Below are positions 1 through 9,040 of a stretch of 21,184 nucleotides of DNA, one piece after another. This DNA comes from DMER64 sp041654355 (GTDB lineage Bacteria; Bacteroidota; Bacteroidia; Bacteroidales; UBA932): the NCBI GenBank assembly GCA_041654355.1, contig JBAZDQ010000024.1, forward strand, positions 1 through 21,184, given 5' to 3'. Made by a program: the position numbers and the translations under genes. The number at the start of each line of letters is the position of its first letter. Position 1 is the first letter of the stretch. The notes under the pieces are model-generated. The model ran no database searches. It saw nothing but the letters and a program-made list of their open reading frames with translations, and was not told where the DNA came from.

Positions 1-2
1 TC

Positions 3-497
3 AAATACAACGGGGACAATTTTTGCGATTATGACCATGACTGGCTGGGAGGCCGCCTGTACCGGAAATACCCCGGCCGTGTGTTCAATATCATGTTGCA
101 CCAGGCATTCAATAAAAAAGACGGTGATGTCTATATCCAGATATCGCCTCTTGAAGGCTTATTGGAAGAAATCATGGCACTCAACAACAACAAAGCGGTT
201 GGATTTGACCTGATGGATTCACCCATGGGACGGCAGCCGGACAATAGCATATACAGCACCTGTTACCAGGATTTCACCCTGGGACAGCTCTTTGACGGCT
301 ACATATTCCTCCAACCACTCAATCAGTTGGAAGGCTGCACCCCCATCAAAGACTTCGTTAATGAACATAACATAGAAGAAGCTATCCGTCAGTTCCCCGA
401 TCCCGATTGGCACGCCCCGGTTAAAACACTGGAAGATATGGTCCGGTTCATAGAAGATAACCCAAAAACAATGGTCAGGGGCTATGAATCCCTTTAG
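3..497 (+). CDS. Hypothetical protein, C-terminal fragment (5' end outside the window)
   Basis: The reading frame is open from base 3 to the TAG at 495-497, giving about 164 residues that continue in frame upstream of the first internal ATG at 81, so the true start lies outside the window. I do not recognise the family. The fragment is soluble-looking, with no membrane segment. It is rich in aromatic and acidic residues, has a cluster of Asp and His near its start (CDYDHDW), and contains the stretches VGFDLMDSP and FDGYIFLQPL, which resemble the buried strands and loops of an alpha/beta enzyme. It ends 29 bases before the next gene on the same strand, with no terminator or promoter between them, so the two are probably cotranscribed. 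The esterase downstream suggests an exported or envelope role, but that is inference only. The coding call is well supported; the function is unknown. Confidence 0.7.
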   Translation, partial: KYNGDNFCDYDHDWLGGRLYRKYPGRVFNIMLHQAFNKKDGDVYIQISPLEGLLEEIMALNNNKAVGFDLMDSPMGRQPDNSIYSTCYQDFTLGQLFDGYIFLQPLNQLEGCTPIKDFVNEHNIEEAIRQFPDPDWHAPVKTLEDMVRFIEDNPKTMVRGYESL

Positions 498-526
498 AAT
501 TAGCAAAACCTTTACAAATTAATTAT

Positions 527-1666
527 ATGAAAAAATTATCAGTATTGTTCTTTCTGATGACCGCCCTGGTCGGCACATCAACTGCGCAGGAATTGCGCAA
601 TTTCTCATTTGGCCGCGAACCCATTGTTTCGCCGCAGTTCACTGAAAGCCAGGTGACTTTCCGCCTGCTGGCTCCCCGGGCTTACGAAGTCCGTCTGTAC
701 GGATCCTGGAATGCAGACTACCGCTCTACACTGGCCATGTCAAGGGACACTTCCGGTGTATGGTCCGCTACCATTCCGCTGCCGGATCCTGAAATTTACA
801 CCTACAGTTTCATTGTGGACGGTGTAGGCATGAACGACCCTTCCAACGTGTTGATGCAACGCGACGGAACACGCTATTTGAGTATGTTGCTGGTTGAAGG
901 CGGCATATCTGAATACTATAAAGAAGCAACTGAAAGAGGCAATCTGAAATCCGTCTGGTACGATTCTCCCACCATAGGGTTCCAGCGCCGGATGACCGTT
1001 TACACACCTTACGGCTACGAAACCAATCCCCGGAAGAAATACCCGGTATTGTACCTGTTGCACGGTGCAGGTGGCGATGAAGAGGCCTGGAGCAGCATGG
1101 GACGGGCCCGCCAGATCCTGGACAATATGATTGAAAAAGGGGAAGCCGAGCCCATGATCGTAGTCATGCCCAACGGGAATCCCTGGCAACAGGCCGCAAA
1201 AACGCTCATGTTGCCGGAAAAGGAATTCCAATGGGGTGATCCGGCCACGGCTAACCTTTACGTGAATTCATTGGTAAAAGACATCATTCCTTACGTAGAA
1301 AAGCATTTCCGCACCATAAACAAACCGGAAAGCCGCGCTGTATCCGGATTGTCCATGGGCGGAGGACACACAATGTCTGTGAGCAACCTCTACCCGGGAT
1401 TGTTCGGCTACATTTGTCCTTTGAGCATGGGAATCCGTGACGGGCAGGAAATTGACGCCGAATTGCAAGCCATCAAAAAAGCCGGTTACAAACTTTACTG
1501 GGTAGGCTGCGGAGACCAGGATTTCCTGTTTGAATCTGCCAATGCTTTGCATCAGGCTCTGGAACGTAACGGGCTGGAACACACCTACCACGTGAGCGGC
1601 GGCGGTCACACATGGCCCAACTGGAGGACCTACCTGACCATCTTCGGGAAACTTCTTTTCAAGTAA
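527..1666 (+). CDS. Exported CE1-type esterase with N-terminal beta-sandwich domain
   Basis: This is predicted to hydrolyse ester side groups, such as feruloyl or acetyl groups, on plant polysaccharides outside the cytoplasm. The 379-residue protein starts with a signal peptide (residues 1-20, cleavage near TAQ-E). Residues about 30-120 form an early-set or CBM48-like beta-sandwich, with the typical phrases VTFRLLAPRAYEVRLYG and YTYSFIVDG. Residues about 140-379 are an esterase-D-like alpha/beta hydrolase with oxyanion segment HGAGG (179-183), nucleophile Ser276 in GLSMG, acid Asp330 or Asp332 in GCGDQD, and His361 in GGGHTW. All catalytic parts are intact and the length is normal for Bacteroidetes members of this family. 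The start at 527 is the only one that precedes the signal peptide. The gene follows the upstream fragment by 29 bases and converges with the NRPS. The substrate cannot be read from sequence; related enzymes include feruloyl, acetyl-xylan and enterochelin-type esterases. Confidence 0.88.
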   Translation: MKKLSVLFFLMTALVGTSTAQELRNFSFGREPIVSPQFTESQVTFRLLAPRAYEVRLYGSWNADYRSTLAMSRDTSGVWSATIPLPDPEIYTYSFIVDGVGMNDPSNVLMQRDGTRYLSMLLVEGGISEYYKEATERGNLKSVWYDSPTIGFQRRMTVYTPYGYETNPRKKYPVLYLLHGAGGDEEAWSSMGRARQILDNMIEKGEAEPMIVVMPNGNPWQQAAKTLMLPEKEFQWGDPATANLYVNSLVKDIIPYVEKHFRTINKPESRAVSGLSMGGGHTMSVSNLYPGLFGYICPLSMGIRDGQEIDAELQAIKKAGYKLYWVGCGDQDFLFESANALHQALERNGLEHTYHVSGGGHTWPNWRTYLTIFGKLLFK

Positions 1667-1714
1667 AAAGAAACAACCGGAGACCTCTGCAGCATAGCTA
1701 AGGACTTGGAACGG

Positions 1715-1745
1715 GGGATTCTTTGATCACAGGTCAAAGAATCCC
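1715..1745. terminator. Perfect 12-bp hairpin between convergent genes
   Basis: Arms 1715-1726 and 1734-1745 are exact reverse complements and enclose a 7-base loop that holds the TGA stop of the NRPS (1727-1729). It sits between the convergent esterase and NRPS genes and could work on either strand. Neither side has the run of T residues expected of an intrinsic terminator. It may instead be an mRNA 3'-end stabiliser or a Rho-assisted stop. Confidence 0.5.
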
Positions 1746-4700
1746 ATTCCGTCCAGCATTTCTATCAGTTTCAAAGAGTACCCTTCATCGGCAAGCGGCC
1801 AGCGCACATCATTGCGGTAAAGCAATAACGTGGTATAGCTGTTGTCATCCGGAACGGGTACTTTTTCTGTATCCGTACCGTAATGAAGCAACCCGCCCAG
1901 GTATTCGCTCTTGGCCGGATCCTGCATCATTTCCTTGAAGTGTTCGTTGAAACGTTCGTCAGATACCAGCTCTATATCAAAACCATAGTCTTTCATGGCG
2001 TATACCAGGTTGGCCATGTTCAGCCTGTAATTGTTATAGGCATGCAATACGACTACCTCCGAAGGCGTTTTGGAAAGTACATGTACGGCACGGGCTACAC
2101 AGTCTATGGGTGATACCTCAGCCGGGGCTATGAGCCCGCTTAGCGGGAACATTCCCAACACCTTGTAGCTGCGCAAAGTGTTGATAAACGCATTGCTGCG
2201 GAAATTTATCTGGAATTCCCCGTCGGAGTGGCGTCCCATCAGGTTTCCCACCCGCATGACCTTCCCGTCCATCCCCTCGGCAATGGCCTGCAAAACGACC
2301 CTTTCCGAAAGGAATTTGCTCCGGACATACTGGTTGTCAATATCCTGCCCCATATACAACACACTTTCGTCCAGGATGCCTGTGTTTGCCGAGTCTTTTG
2401 AACGCATGCCGCTCACACTGACCGTGGAAACGTGGATCAGCCGTGCGTTATCGGTGCGGCAAAAATCCACCAGGTTGGAAACGCCTTCCACATTGATCTT
2501 TTCCAATTCATCACCGGCGGCATAATGCTTCACCACCGCGGCACAGTTGTACACGGTCCCTATTCCCATACCTTTCAGGGATTCCAGCGTTCCGGGATTG
2601 GTAATGTCCCCGTCCACGGGAATGATGCGTTTGCCAAACAGTTCTTCGTACGTATCGGAAAAATAATACATCAATTGCGATTTCAACCGCCTTTCCGGGG
2701 TCACAAGTCCCTTGGCGCGGACCATGCAATAAATAATGTTATCTTCCTCTTCTATAAGCTGTTTCAACAGGTGCATCCCCAAGTAGCCGGTTGCCCCGGT
2801 CAGGAGTGCATCCCCTACATTGCGCGGAGTGTAGCCGTCCCATAGTGGAGGACATGCAGAATCCAATAGCTTGTCAATGGCCGCGTAATCGTAATCCCCG
2901 ATCCCTTTCTTCGCCTGACTTTCCTTTTCTTTTTCTTTTGCCGAGGCGGATTCGCTCAGGAATGCCGCGATGGCCTTGGGTGTTTTGCGCTGGAACAGAT
3001 CTCCGTATTTGATGTCGTAACCCAGGTTAATGATGCGGATGATGGCCTTGATGGCCGACATGGACGTACCTCCTATGTGGAAGAAATCGTCCAGTATTCC
3101 CACTTTTTCCAATTGCAGGATGTCTGCATAGATCTTACACAGGTCTTCCTCCAGTTTGTTTTCCGGGGCCACGTACGGTTGTTCCCGGACCATTTCAGGC
3201 AGGGGCAGCAGTTTGCGGTTGACCTTGCCATTGGGGGTCAGCGGGAAGGTTTTCATTTCCACAAAGGCCGAGGGAACCATATATTCGGTCAGAGAGGAAC
3301 GCAGGTAAGACTCCAGATCCGCCGGATCCACTTTTCCGAAAGGTTCCACTACGTAATACCCTACCAGTTGCTGTGCACCCCCGAATTCCCTGACATCGGC
3401 CACGGCCGAAGCAATGCCTTTGTACTTGGCCATCAGCGTTTCTATCTCGCCCAGTTCAATACGGAATCCCCGCAATTTGATCTGGCTGTCAATACGGCCC
3501 ATGTATTCCATTTCCCCTTTTTCATTCCAGCGTACCAGGTCCCCGGTACGGTACAGGATCGCATTGTCTTCCGATTGGGCATAGGGATTGGGAATGAAAC
3601 GCTCCCCGGTCAGGTCTTCCCGTTTCCAGTATCCCAGTGCCGTCTGACGGCCTGCCAGGCACAATTCGCCGGGAATTCCGGGAGGCAACAGTTGCTGCCG
3701 GGAATCCAGCACGTAAGACCAGGTATTGGGGACGGGCTTCCCAATGGGAATGTTTTCCGTATCTGTGGCCTGGTCTACCTTGTGGTAACTGGAGCATACA
3801 GTAAATTCAGTAGGTCCGTATCCGTTGATTATTTGCACGTTACGTTTTTTCACCGGAACCATTTTTTCGCCACCCATGATGATATACCTCAGGGGCAGTT
3901 CAAACTGGTTGACCATTTCCAATCCAAACTGGGTACTGAACGATCCCCCGGTAATGTGGTTGTCCGCGGTGTACTGATACAATTCCACCATATTCTGGCG
4001 CATGTCTTCACTCAGGATATGAACCGATGCGCCCCCTGCCAGCGGACAGAACAAATCGTCCACAGAGGCGTCAAAACTGAAACTGGGGTGGCAGACATTG
4101 GCATCCTGCGGGGTGATTTCCAGGTCGTGTACCTGCCAGTGAACTTTGGCTGCCAGCGATAGGTGACGGATCATCACGCCCTTGGGTTTTCCTGTTGAAC
4201 CTGAGGTGTAAATCATATAGGCAAGATCCTCCGGTTTAGGCGATTGCACATCCAAGGTGCGTTCTTTTTCAAAGTCAAATTCATCTATAAAAAGAACGCT
4301 GTCCACATGAAAATCACCTTCTTTCTTTTTGGATTCGAAAATGCTCCTTTCAGTGATCAGCACTTTGGATTCACTGTTTTCCAGCATGTAAAGCAACCGG
4401 TCGTTGGGGTATTCGCTGTCCATGGGGACGTATGCCCCGCCGGCTTTCTGAATGGCTACTATACTGACCACGTATTCTTTGCGCCGGGACATCATCACGG
4501 CCACAAACGTTCCCGGGACTACACCCATCGCTGCCAGTTCTGCCGCCAGCCGGTCTGAATATTTATCCAGGGTTTCGTACGTAAGGGATCCGCTCTTGTC
4601 GGCTACGGCTTTGTTTTGCGGATATTTGCCGGCATTGTCCCGGAACAGGTCTATGAACGTTTTGGATGTATCGTAAGGAAGCCGAACCCCTTGCGAAAAT

Positions 4701-7700
4701 TCCAGTACCTGTTGCCTTACTGCCGGTTCCATAAGGGTGAGTTCCGTAGTCAGGGTTTCGGGCCGCAGGGCCGCATGAAAGGCTATGTTTTTATAAAGTT
4801 CCACAAAACGCACTACATCTTCGCGGGCATATTTAGTGGCATCGTATTGTATGGATAAACCGTAATCATTACCTACGGGCTCTACCACTACCCCAAAAGG
4901 AAATTTAGCGGCTTCCAGGTCCAGGTAAATAATATCCAGGGGCTTGTTGTCCACAGTCATTTCAATACCCAGGCCCCCTTCGTACACGTAATTGATCTGG
5001 GGCACGATCCCGTATTTTTCCACCATTTTGGTGAATGGAAAGATCTCGTGTTCCATGGTACTGAACATCTGTTCCTGGGCATCTTTGGCAAATTCAATGA
5101 AAGGCCGGGGTTTCATGTCTGTTTTCACGGGCAGTGTTTTGACAAACATACCCACGGTTCGGGCCAGTTGCGAATCGGCCCTGCCGCCGGATGAAACAGT
5201 CAGTACCACTTGTTCTTCGCGTGTATAACGCTGTACAGCTTGTGAGAGGGCGGAAAGAAAAAATGTATTGGCCGTCAGGCCGTAATCCCGGCAGAAAGAA
5301 TCAATGGCCTTCCCTGGAACGGTTTGGCTGTAATCTCCGGTTTCCTTTCCTTCCGGTACTTTGGGCGAAGGCGGGATCACAGACATGGAGCACTCGCCTC
5401 CGGTCAGGGTATCGAAGTATTCCTCTGCCTGACGGTATGCGGGAGATTGCAGGGCTTCTTGTTCGTACAGGGTAACATCAAAGGCAGTGACCGAAGGGGC
5501 AATAAGCTCTTTTCCTTCCAGGACTTGCTTCAGATCTTGCATGAAAATGCCCATAGAGGCACCGTCAAAGGCAATGTGATGGAAGTCCATCAGCAGGTAA
5601 ACGGAAGATTGGGTGGTATATATTTCAAAGCGGTACAGGTTGTCGTTAAAAAGGTCAAAAGGTTGTACGAACTGCGTCATAACAGACTTCATTTTACCTT
5701 CATCGGCATTATTGACCAGTATTTCAGGAGCCTGTTGGTCCCGGCGCTGCTGCATTACTTCTCCTTTTTGCAACAACAGGCGGGTTTTCAGGTAAGAATG
5801 CGTTTCCATAACTTTTGCCAGAGCTTCTTTCAGCCTGGCAGGCTCCAATGTTTTAGTGTCAACGCTGCGAATGGCCACCGGAATGTTGTATTGCAAGGCT
5901 TCCCGGGCTTTCTCCCAGTCATAGTAAATACCTTTCTGGGTTTCCGTCAGGGGGTAATATTCTTGTGCGGGATAGGTTTTGATCCCGGTTGCGGCAGGTT
6001 CTACACCTTCAGCAGTCAACTGGCGTGCAAGCAACCGTATGGTTTTGAGTTTCAAAATATCCTTGGTAGGCAAATTGATGTCCATTTTTTGTTTGACTAT
6101 TACTGAAAAACGGATGGCCAGCAGCGAAGTCAGGCCGATGGACAACAAGTTGGTGGTTACCCCGAATTCATCTGTCTGCAGGATTTCGGCAACGATCCCA
6201 AAAAGGTCTTTTTCCATGATGGTTTGCGGAGGAATGATCTCTTTGAGTGTCAGGTGCGGGATGGGGAGTTTTTTACGATCCACCTTGCCGTTGGGTGTCA
6301 TGGGAAAGGCCTTCAATTTAAGTAAAGCCGAGGGAACCATGTAGTCCGTCAGGCTGGCACGCAAATGCTCCAGCAGTGCTTCCTCAGAAATATTGGTATC
6401 TCCTTCTGTCTGGTAATAAGCGCACAACTGCTGCGCGCCCCCGAATTCTTTCACATCGGCAACGGCCGAAACGATTCCCGGGAATTTGGACAGAACGGTT
6501 TCAATTTCTCCCAGCTCTATGCGGAATCCGCGCAGTTTGACCTGGGTGTCAATACGGCCCAGGTATTCAAGAAGCCCGTCGTTGCGCCAGCGAACCAGGT
6601 CCCCGGTACGGTACAGCTTTTGATTGATCGTCCCGGCAGCGTATGGATTCGCCAGGAAACGTTCTGCCGTGATATCTTCCCGCAGCCAGTATCCCAAAGC
6701 AATCTGGGGTCCGGCCAGGCACAATTCCCCGGCAACACCGGCAGGCAGCAACTGCTGTTTGTCGTCAAGCACATACGACCAGGAATTGGGGACAGGCCTT
6801 CCTATGGGAATGTTTCCGGTATCTTTGTCCTGATCCACTATGTGGTAATCGGAACATACGGTGAATTCGGTAGGTCCGTAACCATTGATGATCTTCAGGT
6901 TTTTCTTTTTGACGGGAAACATTTTCTCCCCGCCTACCAGCATGTATTTCATGGGGAGTTCAAACTGGTTGATCATTTCCAGGCCAAACTGGGTACTGAA
7001 AGTGCCTCCGGTAATGTGGTTTTGGATTATGTAATCGTACAGCATGACCATGTCCTGGCGCATTTCGGAAGGGATCACATGTATACACGCACCGGCAGAC
7101 AAAGGCGGAAAAATATCGTGTACCGATGCATCAAAACTGAAACTGGCGTGACAAATATTATTGTCTCCGGGAGCGATATCCATGTCACCGGCATGTGCCG
7201 TGCTCATAGCCACCAGTCCCCGGTGGCTGATCATAACGCCTTTGGGCTTCCCGGTGGATCCCGAGGTGTAGATCATATAGGCCAGGTTGTCCGGTCCTGG
7301 CAGGTCGGTTACTTTTTCTACCGGTGCATCCAGTTGTATGTCTTCCAGAAACAGAACGTTGCGGTGTTTGAAATCTCCTTCTTCCTGCTTTTTGGCATAG
7401 AGTCCCTTTTCGGTGACCAGTACCGCGGACCGGCTGTTCTCCAGCATGTACAGCAGGCGGTCAATGGGATATTCACTGTCCATGGGAACGTAAGCGGCAC
7501 GGGCTTTCTGGATTCCCAATACAGTCACGACGTATTCTTTCCGGCGGGATAGCACAACGGCCACAAAATTGTCCGGCCTGACCCCCATGGCTGTCAATTT
7601 GCGGGCCATCACATCCGATTGCCTGTCCAGTTCTTCGTAGGTCAAAGTTCCCGAAATGTCCTTTACCGCGGGATTTTTGGGGTTTTTGGCCACCTGTTCC

Positions 7701-9040
7701 CGGAACAGATCCGGGAAGGATAGCGTGTTGTCATAGTCCATTGCGGTGCCCCGGGCAAATTTCAGCACTTTTTCCTTTTCTGCGGGATTGACAATGTTGA
7801 TTGCCGCGCAGGCAGTTTTTGAAGGATCGGCGGCCAGGATCTCTTGCAATGTGTTTTTCAGGGAAGCGGCAAAGATTTCCATGTATTCCCTGTCGTAGAG
7901 TGCATTGTTGTATTCACAACGTATTTCAAAATTTTCGGGAAACTGGTATATGTATATGCTCAGCTTGTCATGGGTGGACCCTTCGTGCATGTATTCCATT
8001 TTTACATGTCCCTGCGGCATTTCAAAATATTCCAGGATCCCTTTCTGATAGGTGTATGTCAGGTCCATAGCTACCCCGAAATTGGTCACCATGTCCGAAA
8101 AAGGATACGTCTGGTGTGTCCAGAGTTCTTTCATATTGGTCCGGATGCCTTTCAGGTAATCTTCCAGTGCTTGCTCTGGATTTGATTCCACCACCACCGG
8201 CAGTGTTTTGACATACATTCCTATGCTGTCCCGCACCCTTTCATCAATACGGCCGTTATGGGCCGTACAAAAACAAAGTTTGTTTTCACGGGAGTAACGG
8301 TTCAGGCAAATACCCAAAGCCCCGGCAAAGAGGTTGTTGGGGGAAATATCCAGACGTGTGCAATAATCACTTATTTCTTGATAATCAATATATTCAGAAA
8401 CCTTATCCAATGTACCGGCCGCTTCTTCGGAACGGTTCAAAATGGGAAGTTTTGCAGGAGTGATTCCGGAAAGTTTTTCGTTGAAATAATCAGCATCACT
8501 CTTGTATGCTTCTCCCTGCATGCGTTCGGTTTCCAACAGGGCAAAATCACCGCAGGTAAAGGATTCTTCCTGAAGTTCTTCCCCGTTATAGGCTTTTACC
8601 AGGTCCCTGTGGAATACCGTGCTGGAAGATCCGTCGTACGCTATATGATGAATATCCAGCAATACATAGATCTTGCCCGGTGTTACATATATGTCTATGC
8701 GGTACAGGGGTTCTCCTGACAACAAATCAAACGGCCTTATGGTTTTCAGCAACCGTTCCCTGATACCTTCTTCTTTTGTTTCGTAAACAGGAATGTTAAC
8801 CGGGTCTTCTTTTACAAAATACTGGACCACTTCCCCGTTGCCCGGCAATTTCAATTTAAGTTTCAGGAAAGGATGTGCCTGAACTACTTTGACAAAGGCT
8901 TCTTTTAGTTTTTGCGCCTGTATTTTGTCGGGAAATTCGTAAAGAAAGGGATTGTTGTACTGGGTCAGTTCTTTGTCTTTCTGCCATTCGTAATACATGC
9001 CCTTTTGGGCATTTGTCAGGGGATAGGTTTTTTGCTGCAT
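1727..9040 (-). CDS. Bimodular NRPS, C-A-T-C-A-T with terminal thioester reductase
   Basis: This cytoplasmic synthetase of 2437 residues is predicted to join two amino acids and release them by NAD(P)H reduction as an aldehyde or alcohol. Module 1: condensation about 1-430 (HHIAYDG 131-137), adenylation about 440-928 (YTSGSTGKPKG 591-601), carrier about 935-1010 (phosphopantetheine Ser972). Module 2: condensation about 1025-1450 (HHIAFDG 1154-1160), adenylation about 1460-1948 (YTSGSTGKPKG 1611-1621), carrier about 1955-2030 (Ser1993). The reductase spans about 2075-2437, with TGATGYLG at 2081-2088 and a Tyr2238/Lys2242 catalytic pair. My hand-read ten-residue pocket codes are DAHTLGGVCK and DADSIGGVCK. 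The acidic residue in the second recalls Lys/Orn-type pockets, but neither is a firm match. There is no epimerase or thioesterase. The leading condensation domain suggests N-acylation by a fatty acyl donor. The ATG overlaps the transferase gene upstream. No homologue of known product can be named from the sequence alone. Confidence 0.93.
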   Translation of the reverse strand: MQQKTYPLTNAQKGMYYEWQKDKELTQYNNPFLYEFPDKIQAQKLKEAFVKVVQAHPFLKLKLKLPGNGEVVQYFVKEDPVNIPVYETKEEGIRERLLKTIRPFDLLSGEPLYRIDIYVTPGKIYVLLDIHHIAYDGSSSTVFHRDLVKAYNGEELQEESFTCGDFALLETERMQGEAYKSDADYFNEKLSGITPAKLPILNRSEEAAGTLDKVSEYIDYQEISDYCTRLDISPNNLFAGALGICLNRYSRENKLCFCTAHNGRIDERVRDSIGMYVKTLPVVVESNPEQALEDYLKGIRTNMKELWTHQTYPFSDMVTNFGVAMDLTYTYQKGILEYFEMPQGHVKMEYMHEGSTHDKLSIYIYQFPENFEIRCEYNNALYDREYMEIFAASLKNTLQEILAADPSKTACAAINIVNPAEKEKVLKFARGTAMDYDNTLSFPDLFREQVAKNPKNPAVKDISGTLTYEELDRQSDVMARKLTAMGVRPDNFVAVVLSRRKEYVVTVLGIQKARAAYVPMDSEYPIDRLLYMLENSRSAVLVTEKGLYAKKQEEGDFKHRNVLFLEDIQLDAPVEKVTDLPGPDNLAYMIYTSGSTGKPKGVMISHRGLVAMSTAHAGDMDIAPGDNNICHASFSFDASVHDIFPPLSAGACIHVIPSEMRQDMVMLYDYIIQNHITGGTFSTQFGLEMINQFELPMKYMLVGGEKMFPVKKKNLKIINGYGPTEFTVCSDYHIVDQDKDTGNIPIGRPVPNSWSYVLDDKQQLLPAGVAGELCLAGPQIALGYWLREDITAERFLANPYAAGTINQKLYRTGDLVRWRNDGLLEYLGRIDTQVKLRGFRIELGEIETVLSKFPGIVSAVADVKEFGGAQQLCAYYQTEGDTNISEEALLEHLRASLTDYMVPSALLKLKAFPMTPNGKVDRKKLPIPHLTLKEIIPPQTIMEKDLFGIVAEILQTDEFGVTTNLLSIGLTSLLAIRFSVIVKQKMDINLPTKDILKLKTIRLLARQLTAEGVEPAATGIKTYPAQEYYPLTETQKGIYYDWEKAREALQYNIPVAIRSVDTKTLEPARLKEALAKVMETHSYLKTRLLLQKGEVMQQRRDQQAPEILVNNADEGKMKSVMTQFVQPFDLFNDNLYRFEIYTTQSSVYLLMDFHHIAFDGASMGIFMQDLKQVLEGKELIAPSVTAFDVTLYEQEALQSPAYRQAEEYFDTLTGGECSMSVIPPSPKVPEGKETGDYSQTVPGKAIDSFCRDYGLTANTFFLSALSQAVQRYTREEQVVLTVSSGGRADSQLARTVGMFVKTLPVKTDMKPRPFIEFAKDAQEQMFSTMEHEIFPFTKMVEKYGIVPQINYVYEGGLGIEMTVDNKPLDIIYLDLEAAKFPFGVVVEPVGNDYGLSIQYDATKYAREDVVRFVELYKNIAFHAALRPETLTTELTLMEPAVRQQVLEFSQGVRLPYDTSKTFIDLFRDNAGKYPQNKAVADKSGSLTYETLDKYSDRLAAELAAMGVVPGTFVAVMMSRRKEYVVSIVAIQKAGGAYVPMDSEYPNDRLLYMLENSESKVLITERSIFESKKKEGDFHVDSVLFIDEFDFEKERTLDVQSPKPEDLAYMIYTSGSTGKPKGVMIRHLSLAAKVHWQVHDLEITPQDANVCHPSFSFDASVDDLFCPLAGGASVHILSEDMRQNMVELYQYTADNHITGGSFSTQFGLEMVNQFELPLRYIIMGGEKMVPVKKRNVQIINGYGPTEFTVCSSYHKVDQATDTENIPIGKPVPNTWSYVLDSRQQLLPPGIPGELCLAGRQTALGYWKREDLTGERFIPNPYAQSEDNAILYRTGDLVRWNEKGEMEYMGRIDSQIKLRGFRIELGEIETLMAKYKGIASAVADVREFGGAQQLVGYYVVEPFGKVDPADLESYLRSSLTEYMVPSAFVEMKTFPLTPNGKVNRKLLPLPEMVREQPYVAPENKLEEDLCKIYADILQLEKVGILDDFFHIGGTSMSAIKAIIRIINLGYDIKYGDLFQRKTPKAIAAFLSESASAKEKEKESQAKKGIGDYDYAAIDKLLDSACPPLWDGYTPRNVGDALLTGATGYLGMHLLKQLIEEEDNIIYCMVRAKGLVTPERRLKSQLMYYFSDTYEELFGKRIIPVDGDITNPGTLESLKGMGIGTVYNCAAVVKHYAAGDELEKINVEGVSNLVDFCRTDNARLIHVSTVSVSGMRSKDSANTGILDESVLYMGQDIDNQYVRSKFLSERVVLQAIAEGMDGKVMRVGNLMGRHSDGEFQINFRSNAFINTLRSYKVLGMFPLSGLIAPAEVSPIDCVARAVHVLSKTPSEVVVLHAYNNYRLNMANLVYAMKDYGFDIELVSDERFNEHFKEMMQDPAKSEYLGGLLHYGTDTEKVPVPDDNSYTTLLLYRNDVRWPLADEGYSLKLIEMLDGMGFFDL

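Noticed and set aside
3077..4162. A 361-codon open frame on the plus strand, opposite the second adenylation domain
   Set aside because: It is antisense to a fully supported NRPS domain and encodes no recognisable motif. A similar frame (6365-7552) appears opposite the matching part of the other adenylation domain, so both are by-products of codon use in duplicated sequence.
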